Below, piece by piece: positions 60,424 to 64,000 of a stretch of 64,000 nt of DNA. Where the stretch lies: the NCBI GenBank assembly GCA_031415655.1, contig JANOSD010000113.1, positions 12,402-76,401 of the forward strand, in the 5' to 3' direction. Source of the stretch: JAKOVR01 sp031415655 (GTDB taxonomy: Bacteria; Actinomycetota; Acidimicrobiia; Acidimicrobiales; Acidimicrobilacustridaceae). A model generated the notes under the pieces. That model was not told the DNA's origin and did no database searches. It was given only the letters and a program-made list of their open reading frames with translations. Position 1 is the stretch's first letter. Each line of letters starts with the position of its first letter. The translations under genes were made by a program, and so were the position numbers.

Positions 60424-61206
60424 GTGGACGACCGCGAGGAAGGCCAGATCGAGAAACTCTGGTCCGACTACAAACAACGAGCCACCCGAGAGGTGCGCGA
60501 TCAGTTGATCGTGCACTACTCGCCTCTCGTGAAATACGTCGCCGGTCGCGTCGCCGTTGGATTGCCACAGAACGTGGAGCAATCCGACCTTGTCAGCTAC
60601 GGGATTTTCGGTCTGATCGACGCCATCGACAAGTTCGATCCGGCCCGAGGTTTCAAGTTCGAGACCTACGCCATCGCTCGAATCAAGGGCGCCATCCTCG
60701 ACGAACTCCGGTCGATCGATTGGGTACCACGGTCGGTTCGGGCCAAAGCTCGGGCCCTCGAGAAGGCCTACGCCAAGCTCGAAGCGCAGCACCATCGCAC
60801 CCCGTCCGACGAAGAACTTGCGCGCGAACTCGACATCACCGACGAACAGCTGCAAACCACGTTGAGCCAGATCTCCTTCGTGGGCCTGGTTGCTCTCGAC
60901 GAAATGCTCTCCGTGGGTGGCGAGCGGGGCGAATCAATTTCGCTGGGCGACACCATCGCCGATTCGGGCGAGGGCCCAGTTGCGGCCTACGAGGTGGAGG
61001 AGATGCGTCACATCCTCGCCGAAGCGATCAACCGCATGGGCGAGCGCGAGAAGATCGTGCTCACCCTCTACTACTACGAGGGCCTCACTCTCGCCGAGAT
61101 CGGCCAAGTGCTCGGCGTCACCGAGAGCCGGGTGTGCCAGATTCATACAAAGGCCGTGTTGCAGCTGCGTTCCCGTATCCTCGCAGGAGAACGCGAACCG
61201 GCGTAA
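60424..61206 (+). CDS. whiG: FliA/WhiG-family RNA polymerase sigma factor
   Basis: 260 aa from GTG 60424. Region 2 (LVKYVAGRVAVGLPQNVEQSDL, IDAIDKFDPARGFKFETYAIARIKGAILDELR), region 3 and region 4 (REKIVLTLYYYEGLTLAEIGQVLGVTESRVCQIH) are complete. In Streptomyces WhiG controls sporulation and lies in the same neighbourhood (dprA ... whiG ... rpsB). No flagellar genes are nearby, so WhiG-like use is more likely than motility, but this is inference. Confidence 0.92.
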   Translation: MDDREEGQIEKLWSDYKQRATREVRDQLIVHYSPLVKYVAGRVAVGLPQNVEQSDLVSYGIFGLIDAIDKFDPARGFKFETYAIARIKGAILDELRSIDWVPRSVRAKARALEKAYAKLEAQHHRTPSDEELARELDITDEQLQTTLSQISFVGLVALDEMLSVGGERGESISLGDTIADSGEGPVAAYEVEEMRHILAEAINRMGEREKIVLTLYYYEGLTLAEIGQVLGVTESRVCQIHTKAVLQLRSRILAGEREPA

Positions 61207-61237
61207 CGCCTGTCGCTCGCCCCACGGGGTGTGCGTC

Positions 61238-62851
61238 ATGAAGCCGAGGCCTTGCGCCATTCACCGGCGGGCGCGTCACCGGCAGGCGGGCACTCGGCAG
61301 GCGGGCACCACCGTCGCGGTGTTCCTCGTCGTGCTAACCACGCTCGTTACGGCTTCGCCCGCAGCGGGTGGCCCAATACAGATCTCCGCACCGGTGCCGG
61401 TCGTGACGTACTCGCCGCCCACCAGCGCGCCGGTAGTCGACGGGTTCCGACCCCCGACCTCCCCCTACGGGCCGGGAAACCGTGGCTGGGCGTATGCCTC
61501 CGTTCCTGGCACCCCCGTTCTGGCCGCCGGCGATGGCGAAGTGGTTTTCGCTGGAACCGTCGGTACCGGCCAACACATCACCGTTCTCCACGCAGACGGG
61601 TTGCGTACGAGTTACTCATTCCTCGCCCGAGTGCTGGTTCGCGCCGGCGCCCGGGTGAGCCGCACAGAGATCATGGGCACGGCCACCGATCACCTGCACT
61701 TTGGCGTACGCGCCGCCGACGGCACCTACCTCGATCCGGCATTGCTCTTCGCTCCGCTCACAATTCGTGTCGATGGAGCGCTTCTCCTGCCCGACGACGA
61801 AGTGGCGGACCACGCTCGTGCGTTCGCAGTGGCCGATCCAGTGCACGAACGCCAACCCCCTCATGATCAGTGGACCGACCACCAACCGGCACCGGTTGCA
61901 TCGCCCGCCGCACCCGTGGCTGTCGGCTGGACCCACCGGGCGCCCGCATGCACCGCACCCGATACCCCGATTGTCATGCCGAGAAATCCACTACTCGTGC
62001 CGGCCGAAGGGGGTAGGCGAATCCTCGTGCTCGTTGGTGGACTCGGATCGTCGAGCACCCACGCAGGCATCGAGGCGTTCCCGTCGTCGACGATTGGCTA
62101 CGCCCACGCCGATGTTGTCCGGTTCTCTTACAACGGCGGACGGGTGCCCGACCACAGCGATGCCGCAGACCTCGCCGGGATTGGGGCGACGAACTACTCG
62201 TCGATCGACACGCAGCGCAGCGTTGCGGCATCGGCGTTGTACCTCACGAAATTGTTGGCGGACGTTCGCGCCGCTGCGCCCGGTGTTCCGGTCGACGTGG
62301 TGGCCCATTCCTTGGGAGGGCTGGTGGCGCGCACCGCCCTCACATCCACGGGTTCCGGGGTTCAGACTCTCGTCACCGTTGGCACCCCCCATGGAGGCGC
62401 GGCGTTGATAGATGCATTGGCTCGAGCGACTCCTGGCCCGGCCCGTCAGCGGGTGGCCGATCGGATCGCCGAAGTCACGGGGACCGGTTTCGACCTCGAT
62501 CAGCCGGTGTTCACCGACCTGCAGGCCTCGTCTCCGTTGATCCGTCATCTGGCCCGCTCGTCGGTTGCCGGTGACGTCCGGTTTGTTTCCATCGGAGCGA
62601 CAGGAGATCTCGTGGTGCCGGCCGGCCGCACGATCGCTCATGGATCCACCAACGTGCTGGTCGAGCGGGGCGGGCTCACGGCCCACGATGATCTTCCCGG
62701 GTTGGCGGAGACGGCCCGGGTTGTGGCACTTGCCCGAGCGGATTTGCCGCCGCCGTGTCGGTCGCGGGTGTCGGCGTCGTTGGGGGCAATCACGGCCGCC
62801 GGCATCGAGTCGGCGGAGCTGGCGCTCGGCCTCGTCCTGCGTCCGGGGTGA
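61238..62851 (+). CDS. Secreted degenerate M23/LytM domain fused to an alpha/beta hydrolase (lipase)
   Basis: 537 aa from ATG 61238 (GTG 61229 also in frame). Basic N-terminus and signal helix (TVAVFLVVLTTLVTASPAAG). Residues ~70-170 are a LytM/M23 domain: GTPVLAAGDGEVVFAG and the final HLHFG (152-156) are kept, but the first zinc ligands are lost (expected His is Asn81, expected Asp is Ala85). After a linker, residues ~245-520 form an alpha/beta hydrolase with the nucleophile elbow AHSLGG (Ser358) and likely Asp/His in GATGDLVVP and LTAHDDLPG. In related genomes an M23 peptidase gene precedes rpsB; the lipase fusion is unusual. Peptidase activity is unlikely. Confidence 0.88.
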   Translation: MKPRPCAIHRRARHRQAGTRQAGTTVAVFLVVLTTLVTASPAAGGPIQISAPVPVVTYSPPTSAPVVDGFRPPTSPYGPGNRGWAYASVPGTPVLAAGDGEVVFAGTVGTGQHITVLHADGLRTSYSFLARVLVRAGARVSRTEIMGTATDHLHFGVRAADGTYLDPALLFAPLTIRVDGALLLPDDEVADHARAFAVADPVHERQPPHDQWTDHQPAPVASPAAPVAVGWTHRAPACTAPDTPIVMPRNPLLVPAEGGRRILVLVGGLGSSSTHAGIEAFPSSTIGYAHADVVRFSYNGGRVPDHSDAADLAGIGATNYSSIDTQRSVAASALYLTKLLADVRAAAPGVPVDVVAHSLGGLVARTALTSTGSGVQTLVTVGTPHGGAALIDALARATPGPARQRVADRIAEVTGTGFDLDQPVFTDLQASSPLIRHLARSSVAGDVRFVSIGATGDLVVPAGRTIAHGSTNVLVERGGLTAHDDLPGLAETARVVALARADLPPPCRSRVSASLGAITAAGIESAELALGLVLRPG

Positions 62852-63066
62852 TTCGTTGCCGATGGCGCCAGCCCCACCGCTCGCCAGTGGGGAACTGGAT
62901 TTCGGGTCCGGCACACCGTCTCGTAGAGTGCGAGGCCGGTTCACCCCCGTGCACCGGTACCCCGGCATGCAGCATCGCCGAACACCATCCTCACCCCTGT
63001 CCTCCTACGGTCGCCCCTTGCGGCGTCGGACTCGGGCCTCGTCGAACCGTAGGGAAGGAGCACCCG
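62852..63066 (+). promoter_or_regulatory. rpsB promoter and structured leader
   Basis: The gap upstream of rpsB holds a weak promoter candidate, TTCGGG (62901-62906), 17-nt spacer, TAGAGT (62924-62929). Just before the ribosome-binding site, CCTACGGT (63002-63009) can pair with ACCGTAGG (63044-63051), placing GGAAGGAG (63051-63058) at its foot. A hairpin CCCCAC/GTGGGG (62873-62893) lies after the preceding gene. Autoregulation of rpsB by S2 is known in some bacteria; here it is inferred. Confidence 0.45.
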
Positions 63067-64000
63067 ATGGCACCCGTCGTCACCATGCGTCAACTCTTGG
63101 AAGCTGGCGTCCACTTCGGCCACCAAACCCGCCGATGGAACCCGAAGATGAAACGGTTCATCCACGGCGAGCAGAACGGGATCTACATCATCGATCTCGA
63201 GCAGACGCTCACCCGGATCGAGAAGAGCTACATCTTCATTCGCGACCTCACCGCCAACGGCGGAACCGTGCTGTTCATCGGAACCAAGAAGCAGGCCCAG
63301 GATTCCGTGGAGTCCTACGCCGAGAAGTGCGGCATGCCGTACATCAATCAGCGTTGGCTCGGTGGAATGCTCACCAACTTTGAGACCATGGCCAAGCGCG
63401 TGGCGAAAATGAAGGAATACCAGCGCATGCGCGATGCTGGTGAGTTCGCGGCGATGCCGAAGAAGGAAGCGCTGCTGATCCAGCGAGAACTGGTAAAGCT
63501 GGAACGCAACCTTGGCGGCATTCGCAACCTGGAGCGGGCCCCCGACGCGGTGTTCATCCTCGACACCAAAAAGGAAGACATCGCCGTTACGGAGTGCAAC
63601 AAGCTCGGTATCCCGATCGTTGCCGTGGTCGACACCAACTGCGATCCCGATGTGGTGCAGTACGTGATTCCAGGCAACGACGACGCCATCCGTTCGGGCA
63701 CCCTCATGTGCCGCATCGTGGCCGACGCCGTGGACGAGGGCCGCTACATCTACTCCCGCCGCCAAGGGGCCGCTGGCCCGAACCGCACTGCGGAGCAAGA
63801 AACGGCGATCGCCGAAGCACAGGCCGATGCGCGCAAGGCGGCAATCGCGGCAGCGGCCGAACGTGAAGCCCGCATCGCTGCGGCGGCAGACGCTCCGACC
63901 GAGCCGGTCGCTGAGGTTCCGGTCGCTGAGGTTCCGGTCGCTGAGGTTCCGGTCGCGGCGGTTCCGGTCGCTGAGGTTGCCCACGGTGACGTGCCCGTCG
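63067..64000 (+). CDS. rpsB: 30S ribosomal protein S2 (3' end outside window)
   Basis: Starts at ATG 63067 with GAAGGAG upstream. MRQLLEAGVHFGHQTRRWNPKM, KRWLGGMLTNF-like QRWLGGMLTNFETM and IPIVAVVDTNCDPD are diagnostic of S2. The frame is still open at base 64000 (311 codons), already longer than the ~240-residue E. coli protein. The extension is Ala-rich helix followed by VAEVP pentapeptide repeats. tsf would be expected downstream. Confidence 0.96.
   Translation, partial: MAPVVTMRQLLEAGVHFGHQTRRWNPKMKRFIHGEQNGIYIIDLEQTLTRIEKSYIFIRDLTANGGTVLFIGTKKQAQDSVESYAEKCGMPYINQRWLGGMLTNFETMAKRVAKMKEYQRMRDAGEFAAMPKKEALLIQRELVKLERNLGGIRNLERAPDAVFILDTKKEDIAVTECNKLGIPIVAVVDTNCDPDVVQYVIPGNDDAIRSGTLMCRIVADAVDEGRYIYSRRQGAAGPNRTAEQETAIAEAQADARKAAIAAAAEREARIAAAADAPTEPVAEVPVAEVPVAEVPVAAVPVAEVAHGDVPV
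63904..63978 (+). repeat. 15-bp tandem repeat in the rpsB tail
   Basis: Five in-frame copies of CCGGTCGCTGAGGTT (one with two changes) encode PVAEV pentapeptides in the C-terminal extension of S2. Confidence 0.9.

Noticed and set aside
1..64000. CRISPR arrays, insertion sequences, prophage, toxin-antitoxin or defence islands
   Set aside because: I found no spaced direct repeats, transposases, phage structural genes or recognisable defence genes. All short repeats seen are tandem coding minisatellites or local duplications.

Overview
The window is a GC-rich chromosomal segment from an actinobacterium. It reads almost entirely as conserved housekeeping DNA. Several features point to Actinomycetota: SepF and two DivIVA-type proteins with no ftsA, a PafE/Bpa proteasome activator, a WhiG/FliA-type sigma factor, a DUF2469 gene, a SepIVA homologue beside DUF177/rnc, and an actinobacterial-type IleRS. 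The gene order (division and cell-wall cluster, then ileS-lspA-rluD, then rsmD-coaD-sepIVA-DUF177-rpmF-plsX-acpP-rnc-mutM-smc, then ftsY-ffh-rpsP-khpA-rimM-trmD-rplS, then yraN-comM-dprA-xerC-whiG-rpsB) fits a deep-branching class such as Acidimicrobiia. That class assignment is my inference; no rRNA gene is present to confirm it.

Layout. 1-18.1 kb: division and cell-wall cluster: ftsL (cut by the left edge), ftsI, murE, mraY, murD, ftsW, murG, murC, murB, ftsQ, ftsZ, pgeF, yggS, sepF, yggT, divIVA. From ftsI to ftsQ every junction overlaps, and no murF lies between murE and mraY. 18.2-27.4 kb: ileS on the minus strand, then a zinc-finger-less DksA-like protein, lspA, rluD, an Rrf2 regulator, an alkaline-phosphatase-fold enzyme, pafE, a small membrane protein and a GNAT acetyltransferase. 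27.5-38.5 kb: rsmD, coaD, a SepIVA-like protein, DUF177, rpmF, plsX, acpP, rnc, mutM, a putative lipoprotein beside a 48-bp palindrome, and smc. 38.5-45.6 kb: a minus-strand moxR-DUF58-VWA operon, then a response regulator, a histidine kinase and an HtrA protease. 45.6-52.9 kb: ftsY, a BON protein, ffh, rpsP, khpA, rimM, trmD, rplS, DUF2469, yraN; lepB and rnhB are not in the position where many relatives have them. 53-64 kb: a histidine phosphatase with two small conserved minus-strand genes, a lipoprotein cytochrome c, comM, dprA, a minus-strand flavoprotein of the HpaB/AbfD family, xerC, a WhiG-type sigma factor, a degenerate-LytM/lipase fusion, and rpsB (cut by the right edge).

How the parts work together. 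The first cluster makes lipid II, assembles the divisome (FtsZ with SepF as likely membrane tether) and positions growth (DivIVA, SepIVA-like). The middle carries phospholipid/acyl-carrier steps, RNA processing, base-excision repair and chromosome condensation. The ftsY/ffh block and ribosomal genes handle protein targeting and translation. The last block links DNA uptake/recombination genes to a sigma factor and the S2 operon.

I found no CRISPR array, insertion sequence, prophage, tRNA or rRNA. The most unusual signals are: (i) eleven transcription units whose start codon lies 6-9 nt after a -10-like hexamer (ten TANNNT, one CATACT) with no Shine-Dalgarno, suggesting widespread leaderless mRNAs; (ii) in-frame 15-bp tandem minisatellites encoding Pro-rich pentapeptides in several unrelated genes; (iii) an AbfD-like protein that appears to have lost its iron-sulfur cysteines; (iv) a degenerate LytM domain fused to a lipase; (v) a 48-bp near-perfect palindrome containing a start codon; (vi) a structured, terminator-ended segment between htrA and ftsY.
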